Positions 33,060-45,863 of a stretch of 64,000 nucleotides of DNA are shown here, piece by piece. The stretch lies in NCBI GenBank assembly GCA_037954665.1, contig JBBMOL010000092.1, positions 1,612,001 to 1,676,000 on the forward strand, read 5' to 3'. The first letter of the stretch is position 1; each line of letters begins with the position of its first letter. This stretch comes from Laguncularia racemosa. Its lineage: Eukaryota > Streptophyta > Magnoliopsida > Myrtales > Combretaceae. The position numbers and the translations under genes are program-made. A model generated the notes under the pieces. It was not told the DNA's origin, did no database searches, and worked only from the letters and a program-made list of their open reading frames with translations.

Positions 33060-36000
33060 CACCAAATGTACCATTAACTGGTGAATCTTTGAGTTGATAG
33101 TAGATAGCGATAGTTGTGAGAACATCATAAGTAGGGAAGTTATGAAAGTGTTGCAATTACCAATAAAAAAGCATCCCAACCCATATACCATTGGGTGGGT
33201 TAATGTAGTAGAGAAGATTGAGGTTAAAGAGCGATGCAAAGTACCCTTCTCCATTGGCGAATATTGAGATGAGGTGTATTGCGATATAATGGATATGGAT
33301 GCCTGTCATTTATTATTTAGTAAGCCCTGACGATACGATGTCAACACTTAACATGCGAGTAGGGAAAATGTGTATAGATTGGAAAAAGATGGAGTGAAGT
33401 TTACTCTCTTTCCTTTGAACTTCGCAAATTGTTCTAAACCTTCTAAGGTGGAGGGAGGTTCCTTCCTCACAATTATGCAATCGGAAAAGGAGATGGAGGA
33501 TACTATAAGGGAGTCCCAAACTGTACATATGTTGATTGTGAAATAGGTACTGACAATTGATAAGAAGGAGAAGATTGAATGGGTGCTAAATAGTATCAAG
33601 AGGCTGTTAGATGAATTTAGCGAAGTGTTACCCAATGAATTACTAGATGGCTTGCCTCCTATGAGGGACATATAGCACCATATTAACTTAATTCCTAGTG
33701 CGAGTTTGTCGAATCTTCCACATTACAATATGAGCCCGAAGGAGACGGAAGTGTTACAAGAGAAAGTACAGGAGTTGCTTTAGAAGGGATTCATTAAAGA
33801 AAGCATAAGTCCATGTGCTATACCCACATTATTGACTCTAAAGAAAGATGGGAGTTGGCGGATGTGTGGGGACGATAGGGCCATTAACAAAATTACCATC
33901 GGGTATGCGTTCCTAATTCTTAGACTAGAGGATATGCTAGACCAATTGAGTAGAGTTGTGGTATTTTCAAAGATTAATATGAGAAGTAGCTATCACCAAA
34001 TTAAGATTAGGCTAGGGGATAAGTGGAAGACGGCCTTCAAGATCAAAGAGGAACTTTATGAGTGGCTAATCATGCCTTTTGGCCTAAGTAACGCACTAAG
34101 CACTTTCATGCGTATCATGAAGCAAGTGTTCAAACCTTTTATTAGTCATTTTGTCTTAGTTTACTTCAATGATATCTTAGTATATAGTAATCTGATGAGG
34201 AGCATGGTGTGCATTTGAGGGAGGTGCTAATAGTTATGAAAGAGAGTAAGCTTTATGTTAATGTAAAGAAGTGCTTTTTCCTATCTAGAAAGTTGTTGTT
34301 TCTAGGTTTTGTAGTTAATAGTGAGGGGATTCAGGTGGATGAAGATAAGGTGAAGGCAATTAGAGAATGGTTTATTTTAAGAACCGAGTTGTAGAGCTTC
34401 CTTGGGTTAGCTAATTTTTACAAGAGATTCATTAGGCACTTTAGCACTATTGCAACTCCTTTGACTAAATGCTTGAAGAAGGGGAAATTTTAGTGGAATG
34501 AGGAAGGCGAGATTAGTTTTGTTGTGCTAAAAGAGAAGCTATGTAGTGCACCCATCCTAACATTACTTGACTTTGACAAGCTTTTTAAAGTAAACTGTGA
34601 TGCAAGTGGAGTTGGTATAGGGGTTGTTTTGTCTCAGGAAAAGAAGCCAATTGCACTCTTTAGTGAGAAATTAAGTAATTCCAAGAGGAGTTGGTCCACA
34701 TATGACAAGGAGTTCTATTCAATTGTGCATGCTTTGAGGACTCGGGAGCATTATCTGGTGGGCAAAGAGTTTGTGTTGTATTCAAATTGTGATGCACTTA
34801 AGCATTTGAATAACTAAACCAAGATTAGCAAAGACATGCATGTAAGGTGGATCCAACTTTTATAGAAGCTTCCTTTCAAGTTGAAACATAAATCAAGTGT
34901 GCAGAACAAAGTAGTTGATGCTTTAAGTAAGAGGGCCAATCTTCTAGTAACGTTAAATGCTAAGGTTGTAGGCTTTTAGTACTTGAAAGAATTATATGAG
35001 GTTGATGCTGATTTTAAAGAGACTTGAGAGAAGTGTGTGACTAAGCAGCCTTTTAGCTATTATCATATCTATAATGAATATTTGATGAGGGGAAATCAAC
35101 TTTGTATGCTTGAGTCTTCCTTGAGAGAGAAGTTGATTTATGACCTACATAGTGGTGGATTGGCTGGTCATTTGGGGAGAGACAAAATGATTGATGCACT
35201 CAATGATAGATTCTACTAGCCTCATTTGAAGAGGGATGTTAATAGGATAGTTCAGCATTGTTATGTGTGTCAGACAACTAAGGGGCAATCCTAAAACATT
35301 AGCTTATATATGCTATTACTCGTCCCTGAGAATATATGGGAAGACTTATCAATAGACTTTGTACTTGGATTGCCTCATACTCAACAAGGTGTGGATTTTG
35401 TTTTTGTTGTAGTTGATAAGTTTTCCAAGATAGCACACTCCATCCCATGTCAAAAAGTATCAGATGCACATGCCATTGCAAAGCTATTTTTCAGAGAGGT
35501 TATTTACCTCCATGGAGTACCCAAGTCCCATCACACCAAATAGAGACAGCAAGTTCTTAAGCCATTTCTAGATAACTTTATGGCAGATGTTTGACTCATC
35601 CTTAAACTACAGCAGCACGACTCACAAACTAAGCTATAAACAAGACACTTAGTAATCTAATCAAGAGCATTTGTAGGGAGAAGATAAAGCAGTGGGATGT
35701 TACGCTAGCTCAAGAAGAGTTTGTTTACAACAGTGCAGTTTACAAGACAACAAGGGAATCTCCATTCTTTGTGGTTTACACTAAGATTCCCTAGCATGCT
35801 TTAGATTTGATCAAGCTTCCTAAGAACCTTGAGTTTAGTACTACAGCAAAGAATTTAGTAAAAAAATTGGTAAAATGTGATGGTAAAGGTGTAAGGGAAG
35901 ATAGAGCAAGACAATTCCAAATACAAAGCAGTAGCAGATAAACATCGTAGGAAGAAATTGTTCTTAGTAGGTGATTAGGTGATGGTGTTCCTATGAAGAG

Positions 36001-36222
36001 AGAGGTTTCCAATTGGAAAGTATAACAAGTTACAACCCAAGAAGTATGGCCCATACTAGATTTTGCAAAAGATTAACAACAACGCCTATGTGGTTAGACT
36101 AATAATAGTATAGGCATTTCAAAGACATTCAATGTGATTGATATATTTCCTTTTTACACAGACAATGTACCTTTGTATCCAGAAGAGAACTCGAGGTCGA
36201 GTTCTTCTCAGGTGGTAGAGAA
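33060..36222 (+). pseudogene. G2 pol (PR-RT-RH-IN), decayed
   Basis: Protease near 33091-33120 reads IVDSDS, with Gly of the DSG motif changed to Asp. RT spans about 33820-34220 with the catalytic box altered to YFND at 34162-34173, which would abolish activity. RNase H covers about 34520-34960. Integrase has the zinc-binding segment at about 35145-35275 and the core phrase LSIDFVLGLP near 35346; the second catalytic Asp region is lost after HGVPKS. Stops and frameshifts are frequent. It ends just before the 3' LTR with a GAACTC/GAGTTC inverted repeat (36187-36204) shared with G1. Confidence 0.88.
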
Positions 36223-36653
36223 TGATGCAAAGCAGATTGCACATAGGTTCTTCGATAAATTAAACAAATCCAAAAAGCCCAAGAAGAGCAATTATGCAAG
36301 ATGGCACGGGCATAAACATGCTTGTGTTAGTGGGCGTGTTGATGGGGTATGCTGCACAAGCATAAACACGCCCGTAGTGGTGAATGTGTCAAAGAAGAAA
36401 ATTGCATAGAATGGTACATGAGCATCTACATGCTCATGTTGTAGACTACACTAAACCATGTCACTAAACTAGTAGAGGATGTTTAGGGTTTTCTTTTGAG
36501 ATGATATATAATCATCTCTTTTTAGTCATAAAGAATTTTTTTTTAGAACACATTACAATATTCAATTTTCCGGTAATAGAGATTTTGTAAATTTCATTTG
36601 ATTTCTAAGATTAATTGTTGATTGATCTTATTTTTACGCTACTCGCTGCATGA
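36223..36653 (+). repeat. G2 3' LTR
   Basis: Starts TGATGCAAAGCAGATTGCAC and ends near GCTGCATGA, followed by CTTAC. Clearly homologous to 31252-31679 with many substitutions. Confidence 0.85.
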
Positions 36654-36658
36654 CTTAC

Positions 36659-37530
36659 AATTTTTGTTAAGTTCTAGATTGTTGATCATAACATCTTTAT
36701 TCTATAGTGACTTGTTGAACATTAACTATAGATGATTTGTTGTTTTTAGAATTTTAGAATGCTTTGTATACATTGTAGGATTTAGTTTTTAAGTATATGG
36801 TGAACTTTGTTTTTTATTATTTTGTTAGCCAGATTCCAACTTTATTATTTAAATGACTTTTATTAACATCATTTGGATTTAGTGAAAAGTTGTGCTATTT
36901 TAGCCTAGGAACAAGTTTAGTGGATTATCTCACAAAGGTTGTACATAATGATCTTAAGTCAATAGTTAAGAATGTCAATTACTAGTGGAGTGACTACAAT
37001 GATGCTACTTGTTGGAGGAGGTGCAACTAATGGATAATTCTATTGTTATATACTCTACACTACAACCATTTACTTTAAGGTAATTTTTTAATCTTGACAT
37101 CCCAAACCAATAGCATATTATGTTTAGTTTCTTGCTTTGTTTCATAACTCTCAAACTTAAGCAATGTCTATATGTAACATGTTGTAAATAGGTTTTCCCT
37201 CATTTGTGCAACTAGGACCAAAAACCTAAGAGAAACTTTAGAGACTCACAGGCAACCTAAAGGAAAACCATGAGACTAATCCAAAATCCAACAGGTAAGG
37301 TAACTAATCATCAAAAAGGTTTTATTCTGATGATGGACACATGAGTATGAATTGATTGTTGTATGTTAATAGAGACTAGAATAAGGGATTTGTTGGAACA
37401 AGTTTAAGATCAAACACTTGAAGGATTCTAACCACAATCCAAATCAAGTAAGTACACAAGACTCTAAGTTTACATTAGAATTAGTAAATACTTTGATAAA
37501 TTAGGCTTAGAATCATAGAAATTAGGCTTA
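36659..37530. other. Intergenic DNA, nothing recognised
   Basis: AT-rich sequence with no domain, LTR pair or RNA gene recognised; probably decayed repeat DNA. Confidence 0.4.
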
Positions 37531-37539
37531 TGAACAAAA

Positions 37540-39027
37540 TTGGAAAAAAAGGAATAAGGGCTCGAGATGAATAGTGTTTACACAATCACATACACACTCG
37601 TGTATTTGCTCGTGTATGTGTATCTGATTATGTAGAAACACAAAGTGCGTATAGTAAGGTACACAAATGATAGACACACTCATGTACTTGGGCATGTCAA
37701 AATTACAAAATCTACAAAAATGTACATGACCAAATACACGACTGTGTATCAAGGCATGCCGAAATGGCAATTTTACACAGAAAGGTACACGATCAAATAT
37801 AAGACCGTGTACTTAAGTGTGTTGAAATGACAAGATTACATAGAAAGATACATAACCACTAATACGGCCATACTCTAGCCTGTGTTCCTCTATACGACCT
37901 CTCACACAACCGTGTTGCATAGGAACACTTCTTATTCAATTCCATTTCATTATATTTCAATTCTAAATTTCGAATTAAGTATAACCAAACATTGGGGAAG
38001 GAAATTATATAATTAGAACATACTTAATCAATTAGTAAACCTAGATTACTTGTAGAATAAAATTAAGTGTAATTCTTTATACTTTAAGAGGTTTACATCC
38101 TTTTCTTAGAAATGTAAGAGACGATAGTAGGAACATTTCTCCAGGTACGTGTTTACCTTGTTTTGTTAATGTAGATGCTTAATGAAGTTAATTGAATATT
38201 GAACTTAATTGTGTTGTTGCTTATACTTTACTCGGCCTAAAGGTCTGCAATGGCAAATCGCTAGAGGGTACCTCGATGATCATTATGTCGCATTGTCCCT
38301 AATAGAGTCATGTATCAAAATGATCTGAGGTAAATTAAGGTTAGATGGGGCCCGCAGTTACAGTTCCTATTAAGACTATATATATATATGTGTGTGTGTG
38401 TATATGTGTATCGAGGTCATGAGTATCCCTATGTTATATGATTGATTAATGGAGATAAATAAACTAATGAATTGATATGTTGTATACTACTATTGCATAT
38501 ATGCAAGCGATATTGTTACTATGTGGCATGCGTGTCTGTGTGGTACTCATGTATTAGGCTTTGGCTCATCTCTTTTTATTTTTCAGTTACAAGCGAAAAC
38601 AATAAACATGTCGACTATGATGAGAATGTGAATTTAGTGGGACATTATGTGGATGAATATGGGAGAAAACATTATTATTATGTTGATGAAGAATGATAGA
38701 AAATCAATAAAGAACTTTTAATAGAACTTTAAGTTATTGAATTGAGACTAAGGAGATAGTTACTAAATTCCTAATTATGTCAATTATTATATGAGGATAG
38801 ATGTTTATCTTGGATTTTAATTTAGGATTATTTGTATTGATTTAAATAATGAGGATTGGAATGACTCACATGAGAGTTATTCATTTCTTTTATTGAAGTT
38901 ATATTAGTACGAATGTCAAGTGAAAATAAACAAGTCTAAAGTTTTATGGATAAATAGAGTCTAAGCATATTGCTATACAATAGTGACACATAACGGGCTA
39001 TAATGTCCTAGATTTGGGGGCATTATA
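37540..39027 (+). repeat. Putative 5' LTR of G3
   Basis: Begins with a zone of CACTCGTG / ACACGACTGTGTA-like words at 37560-37910 like those in gypsy LTRs. It then has the plant-LTR sequence style (GGCTTTGGCTCATC, TTTTTCAGTTACAAGCG) and ends GGGGGCATTATA. GGTAGTATCACAAC follows at about 39035, plausibly a decayed TGGTATCAGAGC primer site. A (TA)n(TG)n microsatellite lies at 38377-38410. The left boundary is uncertain and no 3' LTR partner exists in the window. Confidence 0.45.
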
Positions 39028-39402
39028 GCTTAGGTAGTATCACAACTTAAGTTTAATGATCTTTAGAGCTTAGGTTATCATCAATAAAGATTAAGTTTGA
39101 TGATTATTAGAATTAAGTGATTATCAATAAGTAAAAAGCAAGTTGAGATCTTTAGATGAATTAAGTATAGAAATTTGTAGAATAGTAAATGATGAAGAAA
39201 GTTGGTAAATTACGGGATGATTGTTTATTGTATTTTATTTCAATTATTTTATAAACTTATACTTTCCTTTAAAGTCATGTTTTATTTATGTATAAACATG
39301 TATATATGTGTAGACATAAGTATACATAGAAGTATACCATCACTAACTTCCCCTACTAACTCTAACTTTTGGAATCATTATGTTGTCTCAATTTTAAACA
39401 AA

Positions 39403-42400
39403 ATACCTCCTAAAAGAAATATCAATCAAGGCTCATCTAATGCTATACAAGGTAGAGATGCTCTAGAGGAAAGGTATCTTGAAGGACCACCACAGCAAGG
39501 AGCCTCAGAGCAAGCTAATGTCATGATTGTTCAACTACTAGAGACTATTAATGCTCTAGTAGGGATGTTGGTACAGTAGCAACAATAGGCCATGAGACCT
39601 GTTATGCTTGCAAAAGAACCATGTGAACTAAGTTTGTAAGCCTAGCTAAAAAATTTCATCCATGGGTTAATGATCTAATAGAGGTTGAGCATTGGATCAA
39701 TGAAACAAAGAAGACATTTGAAGCATCTATGGTGCCAAAAGATAGGAAGGTGAAATTTCCTGCATATATATTAAAAGGATCGGCTATTGATTGGTGGATT
39801 AGTACGTCCAGGATAACGGGAGCTTCTATCCAATGACAAAGGTTCAAGAAGCTATTCTATGAGAAATATTTTCCCAGCAATATCCGAGACAAGATGGAGG
39901 TTTAATATTATAATTACCAATAAGGCAACCGGATCATGGATGTATATAAAGCGAAGCTGAACCACATAATTAAATTCTTGCTAGAATCGGTTAGAATTGA
40001 TTATGCTTCCAGAGCAAGAAAATTTGTGAGAGGCTTAAAGCCTAACTTCTAGCATGAAGTGGGGGGCTTCCAACTAACAAGTTATGCAGAGTTTGTTGAT
40101 AAGGCAAAAGGAGAATAGAGGAACAACTATCCTATAGGTTAAGAATTGCCTTAGGGAAAAGGTCTGCCTTGAGTATACCATATGTAGACAAAGGAAAGAG
40201 GCTAACAATGTATCAAGCCAGGCCTATGGCTTATGTACCTAAACCTCTTTAAACTAAACCCACACATCTAACATTACCTCTACCACCACAAACAGAACTA
40301 GGGAGGAGATGTCCTAAGTGTTTGGGACCATATGAATTATAGTAATGCAATTAACCCAAAGGGGCTTGTTTCTCTTTTGGTAAGATAAGACATCTCAGAA
40401 GAAACTACATAAAAAAAAAAAATCCATCTCTTAGACTTTTGGCTACACTTGTAAGCAGAGGGGGCATAGGTCATTTGAATGTGGTGCTTCCCATAACCAA
40501 ATGGTTCCATCTCAATAGTTCTCAACATAGTAGCCAATGTGACCTTCACCTAGAGGATCAATGGATAGACCTTAATATTCTAGACTAAGACAAATGGCAC
40601 CTAGTTAAGTATTTGCATTACAATAATAGCAATAGCAGAATGCTCTAGATCAAGATACAATTGCAGATACATTACTTATTAACTCAAACACCACTTATGT
40701 GTTATTTGATATGAGTGCCACACATTCCTGCATATGACCTATTTTCATTCATGTATATTGGTTGAAACCTATGTTGTTGAGTAATGCTATGGTTGTGAAT
40801 ACACTTTTTGAAGTAGGAGGAAGATTAGATTAGATTTGTAAGGATGTGGAATTATAATACAAAGAAAGAAAATGCTAGTAGAATTATTTGTATTAAAGAT
40901 GACAAAGTTTGATATGATCTAGGGGTAAATTGGCTATCTAAGCACTATGCTATTATAAATTGTTGCAATCTAGTAGTTTATTTTAATTTTCCTGATGAAA
41001 ATCAAATTGTATTCAAGTTAGATGCATAAAGGCCTACAACTATTCCTACGTATAAGTTGTGAAATAAAGGTAGATTATTAGCATTATCAATAGAGACAAA
41101 ACAAGCCATGAAGTCAAAAGATGTGTATGTAGTGAAAGAATATACAGATGTCATTTTAGAAAAACTGTCAAGCTTACCGCAAGTTAGAAAGACAAAGTTC
41201 TACATTGATTTGATACTAGGAACAACATTAATATCTAAGGCACCTTATAGAATGGCACCCACTTAATTGTCCGAACTGAAAAATCAACTTCAAGAGTTGC
41301 AAGACAATAGGTTTATCAGGCCAAGTGTCTCACCATGAGGTGCTTCGATATTATTTGTTAAGAAGAAGGATGAAAGCATGAGGCTATATATAGACTACGG
41401 GGGGCTAAACTGAGTCACGATTAAGATCGAGGTACAAAGAGCTCGTTAGAATTGATGACTCGTTTAACTAATTACAAGGAGCTCAAGTTTTCTCCAAAAT
41501 TGATTTGAGATCGAGGTACCATCAGTTAAGAATCAAGAAAGAGGACATATAAAAGACTGGTTTTAGGACTCAATATGGGCATTAGGAATTTCTAGTAATG
41601 CCTTTTGGATTAACAAATGCTCTAGCAGTTTTCATGGATTTGATGAACAAAATGCTTAGAGATTTGCGAGATTTATTTGTGGTAGTATTCATAGAAGATA
41701 TTCTTGTCTATTTCAAGAGCAAGGAAAAACAAGAGGTACGTCTCAAAATAGTATTGGACAGACTATGAGAAGAGAAACTATAGGCTAAGTTTGACAAATG
41801 TGAGTTTTAGTTGGAATAGGTATCCTTCTTAGGGCATATAGAAAATAAAGATGGTATATCAGTAGATCTTAAGAAGTTAAAGGCAATTATTGATTGGCCC
41901 AAACCAAGAACTGTGATAGAGGTGAGAAGTTTTCTAGGGTTAGTTAGTTATTATAGATGCTTTGTAAAAGGATTTTCTCATTTGGTAACTCTCCTGACAC
42001 AATTGACAAAGAAGAAGGCTAAATTTGTGTGGAGTGATGAATATGAAAACAGCTTTACGACACTAAAAAAGAAATTGGTGACAGCTCTTGTGTTAATCCT
42101 ACCAAAGATAGGGAAAGAATTTGAAGTCTTTAGTGATGCCACAACTTAAGGCTTGAGGTGTGTGCTTATGTAGAATGGGAGAGTCATTGCATATGCCTCT
42201 CACCAGCTAAAACCTTATGAGAAGAATTACTCCACATATGACTTAGAACTAGTGGTTGTGATCCTAGTGCTAAAATTAAGGAGACACTATCTGTATGGTG
42301 AGAAGTGCAAAATTTTTACAAACCATAAGAGCTTGAAGTACTTATTCATGTAGAAAGACCTGAATATAAGGTAGAGAAGGTAGTTAAAATTAATGAATGA

Positions 42401-43085
42401 TTAAGATGTGAAGATCCGTTATCATCTTAAAAAAGCAAATGTGGTAGCAGATGCTTTGAGTCAAAAGAAGCAAATGAACATTGCAACTCTAATCACATCT
42501 CATAGACAAATATTAGAAGAGATACGTAAACTTGAATTGGAGATGGTGATATAAGAAGTGGGAAACAAGTTAGCTACACTTAGTATTTAATTAAGTATAA
42601 TTGAGTGAATTAAGATTGTGCAAATTGGAAATCCTAAAATCTAGAAGATCAAAAGCAAAATAAAACAGGGTGAAGCCATTGAATTCAATATGAATGTTGA
42701 AGGGGCGGTTAAATATGGTACGAGATTATGTGTTCCAGATAACATGGAATTAAAGAAGAAAATTATGAAATAAGCTTATTACTCAGATATATAATATATC
42801 CCAGAAGCACCACGATGTACAAAGACCTAAAGAATCATTATTAGTAAAGAAATGAAGTGAGAGATAGTTGAATTTGTATCTAAAAGCCTTATATACCACC
42901 AAATGAGGACCATACCAAAGACCAATTGATGAGTTATAATTATTTCCTATACTTGAATAGAAATAGAAACATGTAACTATGAATTTCGTGACAACCCTCT
43001 TAAGGACCAAGAAGACATATGATGTAATTTCAATAATTAATTGTAGACACAAATTGTCTAAGTCCACCCATTTCAATTATGCAAA
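39403..43085 (+). pseudogene. Ty3/gypsy G3 gag-pol relic (Tekay/Del-like), truncated
   Basis: Gag begins at about 39403, where PPKRN is preceded by Ile in place of the start Met. The capsid domain spans about 39650-40120 (GSAIDWWI). A zinc knuckle near 40450 has lost its first Cys (TCKQRGHRSFEC). Protease near 40700 reads LFDMSATHS in place of the usual DTGATHS. RT at about 41290-41760 has FIED in the catalytic box. RNase H covers 42090-42480. Integrase begins at about 42580 and reaches a TMNFV phrase near 42985, where the first catalytic Asp is Asn, then stops at about 43085. The connection-domain phrase RSFLGLVSYYRCFVKGFSHL (41920-41980) supports gypsy. Stops and shifts are frequent. Lineage is inferred from phrasing. 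Confidence 0.82.
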
Positions 43086-44640
43086 TCTCATTAATAAAAT
43101 TCTTCCGGTCATCATTGATGGTGGCTAAAGGAAATTTCCCGTGAGCAACTTCGACGGTGGCAACCACCATTGATGGCAAAAACCATCATGAATAAGTATG
43201 AATTTAATATATATTTTGCTTTTGTTATTGTCATTGTCAGTCACTTTTTGTGCTTTTTCTTTCTCATTTTGTATCGGTGGCATTAAGTGACGTATGCAAA
43301 TTTTTATTAGTGTGAAATGTAAGGGACTCCTGAAACATTGTCCAAGACATTGATGGTGGATTGCCACGGTGGTGATTACAGTGTGTGTGGTTCTTAAGAT
43401 GGTGATATTTTTCACTATTTCATTTGTTGAATGTATTTTCTCTTATAGGTTATATCCCTTTGTTAATGATCTATTATTTTCATTTTTCATTTTGAGACAT
43501 TGGTTATTTTGCTCCTCAGAGTTATTGACTGATCATTTCCATTTTATACCTTTCACTCCTACATTTATTCAACCGAGGGTTCTCTCTTCGATAACGTTAA
43601 AATTTGCAATAGCAGTATTATGTTAATTGCATATAATTCAATTTCAATAATATATGGAATTATTTACTTACTAGCATATAGTGCATCTATGATGATAACT
43701 CGATTCTCTTTTTTATCAGTATATTATATTATTGTGTTCTTTTCTAATTTAATTTTCACAGTTGATGTTAGATTATGTAATATGTTTTATATCTTGGATG
43801 AGATATGTCTATAAATAACATAAACGTAAAAATTTAAGCAGTTTTATTTTATTTTGAAAGTTTCATTATAAATCATCACATTTGAAGTTAGTTACCTCTG
43901 CTACTTTTATGGTGTAATTAGAAATAGTATAAATTTATAGTTTAGTAAATGATCACAATATCTAGATTGATACATCACTAAATTTTATTTTTTCATATAA
44001 ATTACTTTTAAATTATAATTAAATTAAAAATCTATTTAATAATCATGATTGTCATACTTTTTGGCATGTAGAGTCAAATCATTCCATATTCTCTTAATAT
44101 AGTAATATATATATATATATTAATTTTTAAGTACACATATAAAAAATGCATGATCTTCATTTATTTATATAAAATAGTTATGTATGTAATTTGGTTTGGG
44201 AACTGTTATATATTTTCAATTTGATCATGCTCGCCATACCAAATTTTTGCTTACGTAGTACCGGTGGATGCATCACCACAATTAGTTTTATGTTTTATGT
44301 ATTTAGTGTTATAAATAATTTAAGTGTGTCGTCCACTAGTGTAGACTTGTTTTACTTTTAGCTTTCGGTGCAAATCCAACAATGTTCGAAGTAGAATGTT
44401 TAATTGGGTAAATAAAATAAGGTAAAAGAATTTTTTTTTTCAAATAATAGAAAGGAGAAATAATAATAATTATTTTATTAATTAAATTTAAAATAACATT
44501 AGCAATATACTGTAAATATATTTAAAAATCTTATAGTTTTAGTAGAAATATGAAAAAAAGACCAATAAGTAACCAATCTATTCTACCTATATAAAATTAA
44601 ATAAAAGCGGTATTTATTTTATACTCATAATGGAATTGCG
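43086..44640. other. Intergenic DNA upstream of H2A gene 1
   Basis: No gene seen. The word CATTGATGGTGG occurs twice (near 43114 and 43349), and a (TA)n tract lies near 44104-44120. The rest is AT-rich. Confidence 0.45.
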
Positions 44641-44679
44641 CTTATTGGGAAAAAAAAAAAAACGAGGGAATAGAGAGGG

Positions 44680-44855
44680 CAATCCCGCCATTCAGCACAC
44701 GCCTCGTGGAGCCGACTCAAATCCTCTAGTCAATATGTTTGCAGGCGTCCAGACTAATCCTCGCCGTTCATCCCTCTAAATCTAACAGACAAGGCTATCG
44801 ATCCGTGTGCTCTCCTCTTATTCGTTCAAATTCAAATCCCAACCCATATATATAA
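44680..44855 (+). promoter_or_regulatory. Promoter of H2A gene 1
   Basis: A TATA box TATATATAA lies at 44847-44855, about 115 bp before the ATG. Upstream, GATCCGTG at 44800-44807 differs by one base from the reverse complement of the plant histone octamer CGCGGATC. AATCCCGCCA near 44682 resembles an E2F site. GATCCGTG is also present upstream of H2A gene 2, supporting a shared S-phase-type promoter. The individual sites are predicted by motif only. Confidence 0.55.
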
Positions 44856-44969
44856 TTCTCCAAATGCGGTTGGTTTTAATGAGCGGCCTCTTCTCTCTCT
44901 TCCTCTGATTCCCCCGATTTCCATTTGCAATTTCATTAGTTTTGCGCTTTACCCACTTTACGTACATCC

Positions 44970-45863
44970 ATGGCTGGTAGAGGTAAAACCCTAGGTTCCG
45001 GTGCCTCGAAGAAGGCGACTTCTCGTAGTAGTAAGGCTGGTCTTCAATTCCCTGTCGGTCGGATTGCTCGTTTCCTTAAGGCCGGTAAATACGCCGAGCG
45101 TGTCGGTGCCGGAGCGCCGGTTTATCTTGCTGCTGTTCTGGAATATCTCGCCGCTGAGGTATAACAGCTTTATTTGATCTGGACTCATTCTTCTGAGTTG
45201 ATTCAAGTTAACAGTTCACTTGATTGTAAAATTAGGGTTTCTTACGGATCTGTTGAACGATAGTTGAAGATAATTGATCAAGCAATCATGTTGCTCTTTT
45301 ATAATTTCAAGAAAAAGGAGTTGTCTGTGATGCAAAAAATAATTCTGAATTTTCTTTTCAGTTTTACAGTCGTGGTACACCTATCGGATCTATGATTTGA
45401 ATTCTTTTCAATGACTTGTGAAATTATGCAGTTTTCTCGAATTTTTTTTTTTTATAAATCTAAATTGTCGAAAGGTTGTAACCACTTTTGATTCGAAGGA
45501 ATTTTCATTTTTGCCTAATTAAGGGTTTCTAGGGATAAAATATGGAATTTCTCATTTAGTTTGGTAAATTACTTAGTTTTCTTTAAAATAGGTTTGTGAT
45601 TATAGTCAATGAGGTGAGGTAATAGTGTGTTCGTACATGTTATTTTGGACCAGGTGCTTGAATTGGCTGGAAATGCTGCGAGGGACAACAAGAAGACGAG
45701 AATCGTCCCACGCCACATTCAACTTGCGGTGAGGAATGACGAGGAATTGAGCAAACTTCTAGGAGATGTGACGATTGCGAACGGTGGTGTCATGCCCAAT
45801 ATACACAATCTCTTATTGCCAAAGAAGACAGGCCCATCGAAAGTGTCTGCAGACGAGGATTGA
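44970..45863 (+). CDS. Histone H2A, canonical (gene 1)
   Basis: Exons 44970-45158 and 45654-45863 give 132 aa. The intron splits after codon 63 (LAAE|VLEL), with donor GAG|GTATAAC and acceptor GACCAG. The protein has the plant canonical H2A N-terminus (MAGRGKTLGSGASKK), the histone-fold phrase LQFPVGRIARFL, AGAPVYLAAVLEYLAAE, the RDNKKTRIVPRHIQLAVRND segment and the acidic-patch region. It ends TGPSKVSADED. There is no SQEF tail (not H2A.X), no SPKK tail (not H2A.W), and it is not H2A.Z-like. It pairs with H2B in the nucleosome core. No defects seen. It is nearly the same protein as the gene at 53094-53791, which lies 8 kb away in the same orientation. Confidence 0.96.

Larger units (their letters stand above)
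31252..36653 (+). mobile_element. Ty3/gypsy LTR retrotransposon G2, decayed
   Basis: 5.4 kb element with LTRs at 31252-31679 and 36223-36653, a decayed tRNA-Met PBS, gag-PR-RT-RH-IN order and CTTAC target duplications. The proteins match G1 domain for domain (same gag start MSG/MSA, zinc knuckle, RT and integrase phrases), so it belongs to a related family. Its LTRs are shorter and differ in U3. It is much older than G1: LTR ends have lost the TG...CA rule (TA at the start, GA at the end), and stops are dense, many of them TAG in place of Trp or Gln codons. No chromodomain was recognised. Confidence 0.9.

Noticed and set aside
42783..43626. Minus- and plus-strand frames of 85-97 codons
   Set aside because: They overlap the G3 integrase relic or AT-rich DNA and show no family features.
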